Shown in pieces: positions 6,999 to 15,048 of a stretch of 21,558 nt of DNA. Source of the stretch: an uncultured Alistipes sp. Lineage in GTDB: Bacteria; Bacteroidota; Bacteroidia; Bacteroidales; Rikenellaceae. The stretch lies in assembly GCA_900552955.1 (NCBI GenBank), contig USBO01000017.1, forward strand, positions 1 to 21,558. The letters are read 5' to 3'. How positions within the stretch are numbered: the stretch's first letter is position 1; every line of letters starts with the position of its first letter. The notes beneath the pieces are model-generated. The model was not told the DNA's origin. It was given only the letters and a program-made list of their open reading frames with translations, and did no database searches. The translations under genes were made by a program, and so were the position numbers.

Positions 6999-8660
6999 AT
7001 GAAATCTTTCTCCAAATCTCTGGTGGGACTCACGATGCTGGCTCCCCTGACGGCTTGCGACTGCGACAAGCCGGAACGTCCGAACATCATTTTCTTCTTG
7101 GTCGACGATTACGGCTGGCTCGACAGCTCGGTGGCCTACGGCGAGGAGGTCTATCCCAACAACCTGCGTATCCATACGCCCAACATGCAGCGCCTTTCGG
7201 AGATGGGTGTCATCATGACCAACGCCTATGCCTGCCCGCTCTCGACGCCGACGCGTACGAGTCTGATGACGGGCATGCATGCCGCGCACGAGAAGATCAA
7301 CATGTTCACGGCGCCCGAGATCAACACGCCGACCGACTTCACGGGCGGCACCCGCGGGTTCTTCTCCGAGGCGTCGGCCCGCGAGGCGGACGACATCTTC
7401 GCGCGCCCCGAGTGGAACTACAACGGCATCAGCCCCGAGCCCGGGATTCCGCACACGCAGTACGCCACGCCGATGGTGCAGCAGCTCAGGGATGCGGGTT
7501 ACTACACGATCCACGTCGGGAAGGCGCACTGGGCCTCGATGGGCACGCCCGGCGTCACGCCCTACAACATGGGCTTCATCGTCAACGTGGCGGGCAATAT
7601 GGCCGGTATGCCGCGCAGCTACTATGCCGAGGAGAATTTCGGCAACCAGCCCGAGAAATGGACCTACTCGGCCATCAACGATCTGGAGGAGTACTACGGC
7701 TCGGAGATGAACCTCACGCAGGCGCTGACCGACAAGGCGCTCAAGGCGCTCGACTACCCGATCCGCAAGAAGGAGCCGTTCTACCTCTATATGTCGCACT
7801 ACGGCGTCCACACGCCCATCCACGAGGAGCCGCAGTTCTATCAGAAATACCTCGACGCCGGTCTGGAGGAGCGCACGGCCATGTACGCCTCGATGGTCGA
7901 GAGCGTCGACGAGAGTCTGGGGCAGATCCTCGATTTTCTGGAGGAGAAGGGGATCGCCGACAACACGATCATCATCTTCTACTCGGACAACGGCGGCCAT
8001 AGCCTCAACACGGCCAAGAACAGCGTGGCGCACACGTTCAACGCCCCGCTGCGCGAGGGCAAGGGCTCGGTCTACGAGGGCGGCGTGCGCGTGCCGCTGA
8101 TGTTCTACTGGCCGGGCCGGACGGCTGCCGGCGTGCGGGTCAATACGCCGGTCATGCCGGAGGACTTCTATCCCACGATCCTCGAGATGGCGGGCGTGAA
8201 GGAGTACCGGACGGTGCAGGAGCTCGACGGACAGAGCATGGTGAAGCTCATCACCGACGGTTCGCAGCTGGCCGCCGAGGCGATGCGCCGGGGCGAGATC
8301 GCCGATCAGAGGGCGGCCAACGCCTTCGTCATTCCGGCTTCGGTGTCGGGCATCGACCCCGAGCGTGCGGTGATTTCGCACATGCCCCATCAGTGGCGTA
8401 TCGAGGATCAGGAGGATGTCGACTTCCTGAGCGCCGTGCGCAAGGGCGACTGGAAGCTGGTCTACCGCATGCACGACGCCAAACTGGAGCTCTACAATCT
8501 GAAAACCGATCTGAGCGAGCGCAACGACGTTGCGGCCGAGCACCCCGAGATCGTGCGGCAGTTGGCGGCCGAGCTGGGCGGGCAGCTTCGCGCGTGGGAG
8601 GCGCCGATGCCGGTGGTGCGCGCCACCGGCCGGACCGTGCCGATGCCCGACGAGCTGTGA
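6999..8660 (+). CDS. Secreted sulfatase lipoprotein (formylglycine-dependent, serine type)
   Basis: A 553-residue S1-family sulfatase. The N-terminus has a signal peptide with lipobox APLTAC (Cys20), so it should sit in the periplasm or at the outer membrane. The alkaline-phosphatase-like core is clear: NIIFFLVDDYGW with metal ligands Asp36/Asp37, the activation motif S-T-P-T-R-T-S-L-M-T-G with Ser82 as the residue to be oxidised to formylglycine, HVGKAHW (Lys175, His177), SHYGVHTPIH, and YSDNGGH (Asp330, Asn331). A serine-type site needs a radical-SAM maturase (anSME), which is not in this window. Family members remove sulfate from glycans such as mucins or glycosaminoglycans; the substrate cannot be read here. 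It has its own promoter and terminator and no SusC/D or glycosidase neighbours, so it is not in a polysaccharide locus. Confidence 0.92.
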   Translation: MKSFSKSLVGLTMLAPLTACDCDKPERPNIIFFLVDDYGWLDSSVAYGEEVYPNNLRIHTPNMQRLSEMGVIMTNAYACPLSTPTRTSLMTGMHAAHEKINMFTAPEINTPTDFTGGTRGFFSEASAREADDIFARPEWNYNGISPEPGIPHTQYATPMVQQLRDAGYYTIHVGKAHWASMGTPGVTPYNMGFIVNVAGNMAGMPRSYYAEENFGNQPEKWTYSAINDLEEYYGSEMNLTQALTDKALKALDYPIRKKEPFYLYMSHYGVHTPIHEEPQFYQKYLDAGLEERTAMYASMVESVDESLGQILDFLEEKGIADNTIIIFYSDNGGHSLNTAKNSVAHTFNAPLREGKGSVYEGGVRVPLMFYWPGRTAAGVRVNTPVMPEDFYPTILEMAGVKEYRTVQELDGQSMVKLITDGSQLAAEAMRRGEIADQRAANAFVIPASVSGIDPERAVISHMPHQWRIEDQEDVDFLSAVRKGDWKLVYRMHDAKLELYNLKTDLSERNDVAAEHPEIVRQLAAELGGQLRAWEAPMPVVRATGRTVPMPDEL

Positions 8661-8680
8661 CGGTCGGGACGTACGTCACG

Positions 8681-8712
8681 GGGCCGGATCCTGCGGGGAT
8701 CCGGCCCTTTCG
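8681..8712 (+). terminator. Terminator of the sulfatase gene
   Basis: GGGCCGGATCC (8681-8691) pairs perfectly with GGATCCGGCCC (8697-8707) across the loop TGCGG, then TTTCGTTT. It begins 20 bases after the stop. Confidence 0.85.
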
Positions 8713-8737
8713 TTTCGGGATCTTTGCGGCGTGCGGA

Positions 8738-8769
8738 TTTCGCGGTTCGGTTTTTTATGCGTACTTTTG
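8738..8769 (+). promoter_or_regulatory. Promoter of rimM-mnmA
   Basis: -7 box TACTTTTG (8762-8769), 20 bp downstream of a -33-like TTTC (8738-8741). The rimM ATG follows after about 54 bases. Confidence 0.65.
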
Positions 8770-8823
8770 CATCCGACGCTCCGCTGCCGCAGCGGCGGAG
8801 GTCGTGATTCGAAGATCGCAGAT

Positions 8824-9333
8824 ATGTTGCAGCCAGTTGCCAAAGTGACCAAGTTGTTCGGCGCCGAACGGGGCGGTGGCGTCGTCGTGGCGCTCTATGC
8901 GGAGTTTCCCGAGGGATTCGCACCGCAGAGCGATCCGCTCTTCGTGCGCATCGATTCGCTCGACGTGCCGCTGTGGTGCGACCGATTCGAACGCCGCGGG
9001 GCGACGGGGGCGCTCGTCGAGTTCGCCGACTGGGACACCGCACGGCGTGCCGCCGAGCTGGTGGGGCGCGAGCTCTTCGCTGAGGTCGGGGAGGCGACGC
9101 CCGACGACGAATTCTACATGGAGGACCTGATCGGCTTCGCCGTCGAGGCGGACGGCCGGCAGGGCGAGGTGACCGATTACTACGACAGCGAGGCCAACCC
9201 GCTGCTGGGCGTGACCTTCGACGGGCGCGAATGCCTCGTGCCGGCCGTCGGGGAGTTCATCGCGGGGATCGATTTCGAGGGGCGGCGCCTGCGCATGACG
9301 CTGCCCGAAGGGTTGCTGTCGCTCGACGACTGA
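8824..9333 (+). CDS. rimM: Ribosome maturation factor RimM
   Basis: A 169-residue protein needed for maturation of the 30S head, where the family binds ribosomal protein S19. The N-terminal RimM barrel is divergent but carries LFVRIDSLDVPLWCDRFERRG and DWDTARRAAELVGRELF. The C-terminal PRC-barrel has DLIGFAVEADGRQGEVTDYYDS and ends in LVPAVGEFIAGIDFEGRRLRMTLPEGLLSLDD; this IPA..FI..ID....I.....EGLL pattern is diagnostic of Bacteroidetes RimM. The frame is open well upstream, but ATG 8824 starts the conserved region (MLQPVAKVTKLFG). The gene is 17 bases upstream of mnmA and forms an operon with it. The N-terminal G-x-x-G-E element of other RimM proteins is replaced by GAERGGGVVVAL. Confidence 0.93.
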   Translation: MLQPVAKVTKLFGAERGGGVVVALYAEFPEGFAPQSDPLFVRIDSLDVPLWCDRFERRGATGALVEFADWDTARRAAELVGRELFAEVGEATPDDEFYMEDLIGFAVEADGRQGEVTDYYDSEANPLLGVTFDGRECLVPAVGEFIAGIDFEGRRLRMTLPEGLLSLDD

Positions 9334-9350
9334 AATTGGGGGAGGAGATC

Positions 9351-10529
9351 ATGCAGCGTGTTGTCATCGGACTTTCGGGCGGCGTCGATTCGTCGGTTGC
9401 GGCCTATCTGCTCAAGGAGCAGGGCTACGACGTGGTGGGGCTTTTCATGGTCAACTGGCACGACACGACGGGCACGCTCGAGGGCGACTGCCCGTGGCAC
9501 GACGACCGGGTGTTCGCCGAGCTGGTGGCCAAGCGGCTCGACATCCCGTTTCATGTGGTGGACCTCTCGGAGGAGTACCGGCGGCGGGTGGTCGACTACA
9601 TGTTCGCCGAGTACGAGCGGGGGCGCACGCCCAATCCCGACGTGCTGTGCAACCGCGAGATCAAGTTCGACGTCTTTCTGAAGGAGGCGCTCCGGCTGGG
9701 GGCCGACTTCGTGGCCACGGGCCACTACTGCCGCAGGCAGACGCTGACGGCGCCCGACGGCACGGAGCGTTACCGTCTGCTGGCGGGCGTCGACACCAAC
9801 AAGGATCAGAGCTATTTCCTCTGCCAGCTGTCGCAGGAGCAGTTGGCGCGGGCGCTCTTTCCCGTCGGGGGGCTTACGAAGCCCGAGGTGCGGCGCATCG
9901 CCGACGAACAGCGGCTGGCCACGGCCAAGCGCAAGGATTCGCAGGGCATCTGCTTCGTGGGCAAGGTCGACCTGCCGGTTTTCCTGCAACAGAGGCTCGC
10001 ATCGAAGCGGGGCAACGTCCACGAAATCCGTGCCGACTGGCCGAAATACGCCCGCACCGTAGCTGCCGACGACCTGCCGTCGCTGGCCGAGCCGTGGCGC
10101 TACACCGTGCGCGACGGCCGGAAGATCGGCGAGCACGGCGGCGCGCACTTCTATACGATCGGCCAGCGCAAGGGGCTGGGGATCGGCGGGCGGCGCGAGT
10201 CGCTCTTCGTGCTGGCCACCGACGTGGCGCAGAACGTGATCTATGTCGGCGAGGGCGACGCCCACCCGGGGCTCTACCGCCGCGCGCTCTTCATGAAGGC
10301 CGACGAACTGCATTGGGTCGATCCCGCCGAGCGGATGCAGCCGGGCGAGCGGCGGCGGTTCCGCGTGCGCATCCGCTACCGGCAGCCGTTGCAGGGGGCA
10401 GAACTCGTCGTGCGCGACGAGGGCGGGTATCTGCTCTTCGACGAGCCGCAGCGGGGTGTCACCGCAGGGCAGTTCGCCGCGTGGTACGACGGCGATACGC
10501 TGGTCGGCTCGGGAGTGATCGACCGGTGA
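9351..10529 (+). CDS. mnmA: tRNA-specific 2-thiouridylase MnmA
   Basis: A 392-residue cytosolic enzyme that makes 2-thiouridine at wobble position 34 of Lys, Glu and Gln tRNAs, using ATP and sulfur relayed from a cysteine desulfurase. The ATP-pyrophosphatase P-loop SGGVDSS is at residues 9-15. Both catalytic cysteines are present: Cys100 in VLCNREIKF and Cys201 in SQGICFVG. The tRNA-binding and C-terminal barrel motifs are intact (ATGHYCR, DQSYFL, FYTIGQRKGLGIGG, VTAGQFAAWYDGDTLVGSGVI). Length agrees with Bacteroidetes homologues. The start is set by the SGGVDSS context and by a GGGGGAGGAG ribosome-binding region just before the ATG. It is the second gene of the rimM-mnmA pair, so both products act in RNA maturation. 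Confidence 0.97.
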   Translation: MQRVVIGLSGGVDSSVAAYLLKEQGYDVVGLFMVNWHDTTGTLEGDCPWHDDRVFAELVAKRLDIPFHVVDLSEEYRRRVVDYMFAEYERGRTPNPDVLCNREIKFDVFLKEALRLGADFVATGHYCRRQTLTAPDGTERYRLLAGVDTNKDQSYFLCQLSQEQLARALFPVGGLTKPEVRRIADEQRLATAKRKDSQGICFVGKVDLPVFLQQRLASKRGNVHEIRADWPKYARTVAADDLPSLAEPWRYTVRDGRKIGEHGGAHFYTIGQRKGLGIGGRRESLFVLATDVAQNVIYVGEGDAHPGLYRRALFMKADELHWVDPAERMQPGERRRFRVRIRYRQPLQGAELVVRDEGGYLLFDEPQRGVTAGQFAAWYDGDTLVGSGVIDR

Positions 10530-10563
10530 CGGCGGCGCGCAGATGCGTTTTTTTCCTCCTCCG

Positions 10564-10594
10564 TTTGCGGAATTCCCGATTTTTACTATCTTTA
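10564..10594 (+). promoter_or_regulatory. Promoter of the EEP-like gene
   Basis: -33 TTTG (10564-10567), 19-bp spacer, -7 TATCTTTA (10587-10594; the last base departs from TAnnTTTG). Confidence 0.7.
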
Positions 10595-10615
10595 CATACG
10601 CTAAACCTCTCGTAC

Positions 10616-11446
10616 GTGCCGAAGTCAGGGATCATAGCGGGGTGGATGGCGGGCCTCGGTCTGCTGGTTGCCGGATTCGCGCTCCGCGCGCAGCCGTTGC
10701 AAGGCATCGCTTTCTACGATGTCGACCGGTTGTACGACACCGTGGCGTCGCCGTTCGGCCGCGACAGGCAGTTCCTGCCGCACGGCGAAATGCGCTGGAC
10801 GGGCGAGCGGTATCGCTGCAAGGTGGCGCAGACGGCCGCCGCGATCGATTCGCTGGGGCTGCCGCTCGTGGCGTTGTACGGTGTCGAGAACGAGGCGGTG
10901 GTGCGCGACGTGGCGGCAGCCTGCACGGGCGATTACGTCTATCTGTTCCGCACGACCGACAGTTACAGCGGGCTCGATTTCGCGCTGCTCTACTTCGGCG
11001 ACCGTTTCTTTCCTGACCGGGTGGACGCAGGTCATTTCTGGATGACGGTCGCAGGCGAGCTGCGCGGTGCAGGCCGCGTCTGTCTGCTGCTGAGTGCGAG
11101 CGACCGCTATATCGAGTATAAGATCGACGCGCAGCGCCGGCGGTATCCCGCCGAACGGCTGCTGGTCGCAGGGCGTACGGCAGAGGTCGAACCGCAGCGC
11201 TACGGACTGTCTGAACCGCTTGCGGCGGCGCGTCGGGCCGGTCGGGGTACGCGGCGCGCGGGCAACAAATGGGAGATGCGAAGCAACTTGCTGATCGACA
11301 CGGCGTTTCATGTCAGTCGCGGGGATGTCTACGCCCGCCGCTGGTTGTTCGACGCCTCGGGCGAGATGCCGTGGCCGACCTACACGCGGCGCCGGTACGA
11401 CGGCGGGCCGAGCGCTAATTTGCCGGTGTTCTGCTATTTCCGCTGA
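10616..11446 (+). CDS. Secreted EEP-superfamily protein, active site apparently lost
   Basis: About 276 residues from GTG 10616 (MPKSGIIAGWMAGLGLLVAGFALRAQ, a plausible signal peptide). ATG 10646 is the alternative start and would lack basic n-region residues. The body resembles Bacteroidetes endonuclease/exonuclease/phosphatase proteins: FYDVDRLYDTVASPFGRDRQFLPHGEMRWTG corresponds to the usual YNVENLFD..DD.EF.P.G...WT; VALYGVENEAVVRDV to the .EVEN.. region; SGLDFALLYF to GxDvALLY; YDGGPSANLPVFCYF to the C-terminal ..SDHLPV.. motif. Key catalytic elements are changed: Asn and Glu of the first motif are Asp, no HWPSR or GDFN motif is recognisable (that stretch reads RVCLLLSASDRY ... LLVAGRTAEVE), and SDH has become SAN. 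It is therefore probably a pseudoenzyme with another role, or a decaying gene that is still open. It has its own promoter. Confidence 0.75.
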   Translation: MPKSGIIAGWMAGLGLLVAGFALRAQPLQGIAFYDVDRLYDTVASPFGRDRQFLPHGEMRWTGERYRCKVAQTAAAIDSLGLPLVALYGVENEAVVRDVAAACTGDYVYLFRTTDSYSGLDFALLYFGDRFFPDRVDAGHFWMTVAGELRGAGRVCLLLSASDRYIEYKIDAQRRRYPAERLLVAGRTAEVEPQRYGLSEPLAAARRAGRGTRRAGNKWEMRSNLLIDTAFHVSRGDVYARRWLFDASGEMPWPTYTRRRYDGGPSANLPVFCYFR

Positions 11447-11451
11447 AAATC

Positions 11452-11483
11452 TTTGGCGTATCCCGAAAAAAATGTTATATTCG
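11452..11483 (+). promoter_or_regulatory. Promoter of ppdK
   Basis: -33 TTTG (11452-11455), 20-bp spacer, -7 TATATTCG (11476-11483). An A/T-rich leader of about 65 bases follows. The -33 box begins only 5 bases after the preceding stop. Confidence 0.75.
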
Positions 11484-11553
11484 CACTCCCTATGCAGAGA
11501 GAAGTTAAAAAATAGATGAATAATCTTTAGGATAGTTAAAATTTTAAGAAATT

Positions 11554-14283
11554 ATGGCAGATGTAAAACGTGTTTACACCTTCGGCAACAAGGCCGCCGA
11601 AGGCAATGGCAAAATGCGGGAGCTGCTGGGCGGCAAGGGTGCCAATCTGGCCGAGATGAATCTCATCGGCATTCCCGTTCCCCCGGGCTTCACCATCACG
11701 ACGGATGTATGTACGGAGTATTACGCTCACGGAAAAGATAAGGTCATCGAGCTGCTGCGCCCCGAGGTGGAGCGTGCGGTGAAGCACATCGAGGAGCTCA
11801 CGAACATGCGCTTCGGCGACAAGACCATGCCGCTGCTGGTGTCGGTTCGTTCGGGAGCCCGCGCTTCGATGCCGGGCATGATGGATACGATCCTCAACCT
11901 CGGTATGAACGACACGGCGGTCGAGGCCGTCGCGCAGCGCACGGGCAATCCGCGTTTCGCGTGGGATTCCTACCGCCGCTTCGTGCAGATGTACGGCGAC
12001 GTGGTGCTGGGCATGAAGCCCCAGACGAAGGAGGATCACGATCCCTTCGAGGTGCTCATCGAGGAGCAGAAGGCCAAGCGGGGCGTCAAGCAGGACACCG
12101 AGCTGACGACCGACGACCTGAAGGAGCTGGTCGCAGCGTTCAAGGCCGCCGTCAGGAAGCAGACGGGCGAGGAGTTCCCCGCCGATCCGTGGGATCAGTT
12201 GTGGGGCGCTGTCTGCGCCGTCTTCGGTTCGTGGATGAACGAGCGCGCCATCCTCTACCGCAAGCTCAACAACATCCCCGCCGAGTGGGGTACGGCCGTG
12301 TCGGTGCAGGCGATGGTCTTCGGCAACATGGGTAACAACTCGGCCACGGGCGTCGCCTTCTCGCGCGACGCCGCCACGGGCGAGAACATCTTCAACGGCG
12401 AGTACCTCATCAACGCGCAGGGCGAGGATGTGGTGGCGGGTATCCGCACGCCGCAGCAGATCACCGTCGAGGGCTCGAAGCGCTGGGCCAAGGCGCAGAA
12501 CATCTCCGAGGAGGAGCGCCGCGCGAAATATCCTTCGCTGGAGGAGGTGATGCCGGCCGTCTACAAGGAGCTCGACGAGATCCAGCACCATCTGGAGAAG
12601 TACTTCACCGACATGCAGGACATCGAGTTCACCATCCAGGACGGCAAGCTGTGGATGTTGCAGTGCCGCAATGGCAAGCGCACGGGCGCCGCGATGGTCA
12701 AGATCGCCATGGACATGCTGCGCGAGGGGCTGATCGACGAGAAGACGGCCGTGCTGCGCTGCGAACCCGCGAAGCTGGACGAGCTGCTGCACCCCGTCTT
12801 CGACAAGACGGCCATCAAGCATGCCGAAGTGATCGTCAAGGGTCTGCCCGCGTCGCCGGGCGCCGCGACGGGCCCCGTGGTCTTCTTCGCCGACGATGCC
12901 GAGAAAGTGCTGGCGCAGACGGGCCAGAAGGCGGTGCTGGTGCGTATCGAGACCTCGCCCGAGGACCTGAAGGGTATGCTCGACGCTGCGGGCATCCTCA
13001 CCGCGCGCGGCGGTATGACTTCGCACGCGGCGGTCGTCGCGCGCGGCATGGGCAAGTGCTGCGTGTCGGGCGCCGGCGAGCTGAAGATCGATTACAAGGC
13101 CCGCACGATCGAGGTCAACGGTTATACGATCAAGGAGGGCGACTGGATTTCGCTCAACGGCTCGACGGGTGAAGTCTACCTGGGTCAGGTGGCTACGCGC
13201 GATGCCGATCTGAGCGGCGATTTCGGGATGCTGATGGAACTGGCCGGCAAGTATTCGGTGCTCAAGGTGCGCGCCAACGCCGACTCGCCGAAGGACGCCC
13301 AGCAGGCGTTCGCGTTCGGTGCCGAGGGTATCGGCCTCTGCCGCACGGAGCACATGTTCTTCGAGGGCGACCGCATCAAGGCCGTGCGCGAGATGATTCT
13401 GGCTGACGACGAGGCGGGCCGCCGCGTGGCGCTGGCCAAGCTGCTGCCCATCCAGCGCGGCGACTTCGAGGGGCTGTTCAAGGTGATGAACGGCTATCCC
13501 GTGACGGTGCGCCTGCTGGATCCCCCTCTGCACGAGTTCGTGCCCCATTTCGAGAAGGAGCAGCGCGAGCTGGCCGAGGAGATGGGCGTTCCCTATGAGA
13601 AGATCGTGGCCAAGGTCGAGGCGCTGAGCGAGGTCAACCCCATGCTGGGTCACCGCGGCTGCCGTCTGGGCAACACCTATCCCGAGATCACGGAGATGCA
13701 GACGCGCGCCATCATCGAGGCCGCGATGAACGTCCGTGCCGCAGGTACGCCCGTGCATGTGGAGATCATGGTGCCGCTGGTGGGCAACCACAAGGAGTTG
13801 CGCTATCAGAAGAACATCATCGACCGTACGGCCGAGGAGGTCTTCGCCGAGCGCAACGACAAGATTGAATATATGGTCGGTACGATGATCGAGGTGCCGC
13901 GTGCGGCCGTCACGGCCAACCAGATCGCCGAGGTGGCGCAGTTCTTCTCGTTCGGCACGAACGACCTGACGCAGATGACGCTCGGTTTCTCGCGCGACGA
14001 CATCGCCAAGTTCCTGCCGATCTACCTCGAGAAGGGCATCCTGAAGAACGACCCGTTCCAGATCCTCGACCGCAACGGTGTGGGACAGTTGATCCGCGAG
14101 GCGGTCTTCAAGGGTCGCAGCACCCGTCCGCAGCTCAAGTGCGGCATTTGCGGCGAACACGGCGGCGAGCCTTCGTCGGTGGAGTTCTGCCACTATGCCG
14201 GTCTGAACTACGTCAGCTGCTCGCCCTTCCGCGTGCCGATCGCCCGTCTGGCGGCTGCTCATGCCGCGCTGTGCGAAAAGTAG
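11554..14283 (+). CDS. ppdK: Pyruvate, phosphate dikinase
   Basis: A 909-residue cytosolic enzyme that interconverts pyruvate, ATP and phosphate with phosphoenolpyruvate, AMP and pyrophosphate. In anaerobic Bacteroidetes it works at the pyruvate/PEP node in glycolysis or gluconeogenesis. All three domains are present. The N-terminal ATP-grasp domain has LLGGKGANLAEM, PPGFTITT and VSVRSGARASMPGMMDTILNLGMND. The swivelling phosphohistidine domain has GGMTSHAAVVARGMGK with the phosphorylated His491. The C-terminal TIM barrel has GIGLCRTEHMFF, MLGHRGCRLG, FSFGTNDLTQMT and ICGEHGGEPSSVEFC with the catalytic Cys866. Length is normal for the family. It is monocistronic, with a promoter 70 bases upstream and a strong hairpin 18 bases after the stop. 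Internal repeats of GAGGAG/GAGCGC reflect codon bias. Confidence 0.98.
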   Translation: MADVKRVYTFGNKAAEGNGKMRELLGGKGANLAEMNLIGIPVPPGFTITTDVCTEYYAHGKDKVIELLRPEVERAVKHIEELTNMRFGDKTMPLLVSVRSGARASMPGMMDTILNLGMNDTAVEAVAQRTGNPRFAWDSYRRFVQMYGDVVLGMKPQTKEDHDPFEVLIEEQKAKRGVKQDTELTTDDLKELVAAFKAAVRKQTGEEFPADPWDQLWGAVCAVFGSWMNERAILYRKLNNIPAEWGTAVSVQAMVFGNMGNNSATGVAFSRDAATGENIFNGEYLINAQGEDVVAGIRTPQQITVEGSKRWAKAQNISEEERRAKYPSLEEVMPAVYKELDEIQHHLEKYFTDMQDIEFTIQDGKLWMLQCRNGKRTGAAMVKIAMDMLREGLIDEKTAVLRCEPAKLDELLHPVFDKTAIKHAEVIVKGLPASPGAATGPVVFFADDAEKVLAQTGQKAVLVRIETSPEDLKGMLDAAGILTARGGMTSHAAVVARGMGKCCVSGAGELKIDYKARTIEVNGYTIKEGDWISLNGSTGEVYLGQVATRDADLSGDFGMLMELAGKYSVLKVRANADSPKDAQQAFAFGAEGIGLCRTEHMFFEGDRIKAVREMILADDEAGRRVALAKLLPIQRGDFEGLFKVMNGYPVTVRLLDPPLHEFVPHFEKEQRELAEEMGVPYEKIVAKVEALSEVNPMLGHRGCRLGNTYPEITEMQTRAIIEAAMNVRAAGTPVHVEIMVPLVGNHKELRYQKNIIDRTAEEVFAERNDKIEYMVGTMIEVPRAAVTANQIAEVAQFFSFGTNDLTQMTLGFSRDDIAKFLPIYLEKGILKNDPFQILDRNGVGQLIREAVFKGRSTRPQLKCGICGEHGGEPSSVEFCHYAGLNYVSCSPFRVPIARLAAAHAALCEK

Positions 14284-14300
14284 GATAACCCTCTGAATAC

Positions 14301-14334
14301 CACCGACAGCCCGCTGCAGAGCGGGCTGTCGGTG
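14301..14334. terminator. Strong hairpin after ppdK
   Basis: A perfect 15-bp stem: CACCGACAGCCCGCT (14301-14315) with AGCGGGCTGTCGGTG (14320-14334), loop GCAG. On the + strand it is followed by TGAAAAAAG rather than a T run, so it may end the ppdK message as a processing or stabilising 3' hairpin rather than a classical intrinsic terminator. Confidence 0.75.
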
Positions 14335-14362
14335 TGAAAAAAGAGGAATTCCGTTGAAAAAA

Positions 14363-14395
14363 ATTGACAGTTTGGCAAACTTTTTTCTATCTTTG
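14363..14395 (+). promoter_or_regulatory. Promoter of the outer-membrane protein gene
   Basis: -7 TATCTTTG (14388-14395) is a consensus match. An ATTG at 14363-14366 sits 21 bp upstream as the best-spaced -33 candidate; a perfect TTTG at 14371-14374 is only 13 bp away. Confidence 0.7.
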
Positions 14396-14424
14396 GGAAA
14401 CAGAATTTTAAATCTGAAAGAGTG

Positions 14425-14889
14425 ATGAAAAAGTTTTTCTTGTTGCTTGCGGCTGCCGTTTGCCTTTCTGCGACGGCTTCGGCCCAAGATAAGGGCGATT
14501 GGGCCATCGTGCCGCGCGTGAACATCTACACGGCCTGGGATACGGATACGGTCTTCGGTATCGGAGCTGCGGGTCGTTACAACATTCTCGACCAGTTGCG
14601 CGTGGAACCGGCGCTGACGTTCCTGCTGCACGATCACTGCTCGATCGATGTGAACTGCGACATCCATTATCTGTTCCCGGTTGCCGACCGTTGGACGGTC
14701 TATCCGCTGGCGGGTATCAGCTTCAATGACTTCGGCGACTGGTCGGCCGGTATCAACCTCGGTGCAGGCTTCGATTACGCTGTGGCCGATCGGTGGGACA
14801 TCACCGCTGGTCTGAAGTACATGATCGAGACGCACAAGGACTGGAGCAACCCGTTGGTTATCACGGTAGGCGCATCCTATCGTTTCTAA
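14425..14889 (+). CDS. Small outer-membrane beta-barrel protein
   Basis: A 154-residue protein with a textbook signal peptide (MKKFFLLLAAAVCLSATASAQ, cleavage before DKG), leaving about 133 residues. The mature chain alternates polar and aromatic/hydrophobic residues in short strands: WAIVPRVNIYTAW, GIGAAGRYNILDQLRVEPALTFLL, IDVNCDIHYLFPV, WTVYPLAGISF, GINLGAGFDYAV, WDITAGLKYMI, and VITVGASYRF with the terminal Phe expected of outer-membrane barrels. This suggests about eight strands, like small OmpX/OmpW-type or porin-family barrels (Pfam OMP_b-brl). The function is unknown. ATG 14425 is preferred to the GTG one codon earlier. It is monocistronic, with its own promoter and terminator. Confidence 0.88.
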   Translation: MKKFFLLLAAAVCLSATASAQDKGDWAIVPRVNIYTAWDTDTVFGIGAAGRYNILDQLRVEPALTFLLHDHCSIDVNCDIHYLFPVADRWTVYPLAGISFNDFGDWSAGINLGAGFDYAVADRWDITAGLKYMIETHKDWSNPLVITVGASYRF

Positions 14890-14904
14890 AAGACGGATTC
14901 GAAC

Positions 14905-14939
14905 AAGGGAGGCTGCGACATTCGCAGCCTCCCTTTCTT
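14905..14939 (+). terminator. Terminator of the outer-membrane protein gene
   Basis: AAGGGAGGCTGCGA (14905-14918) pairs with TCGCAGCCTCCCTT (14922-14935) across the loop CAT, followed by TCTT. It starts 15 bases after the stop. Confidence 0.9.
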
Positions 14940-15008
14940 CGTGCAGCGTTCCGGCCGGCGAACGGCGCGATTTTTCGCTTCGGGGAGACGCTTTCCGGCG
15001 AAAAGTCG

Positions 15009-15016
15009 TATTTTTG
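15009..15016 (+). promoter_or_regulatory. Promoter -7 box of the MFS gene
   Basis: TATTTTTG fits TAnnTTTG, 32 bases before the ATG. No convincing -33 element is visible at the usual distance. Confidence 0.55.
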
Positions 15017-15048
15017 TCGGCTGTAATCCGTAATTGCAGCGAAGGATC

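Noticed and set aside
6339..8543. A 734-codon antisense frame over rpsP and the sulfatase
   Set aside because: It is a shadow frame opposite two well-identified genes.
9494..10615. An upstream extension of the EEP-like frame through mnmA
   Set aside because: It overlaps mnmA completely in another frame, and the segment is Arg/Ala/Gly-rich junk. The promoter at 10564-10594 and the signal peptide place the start at 10616 (or 10646).
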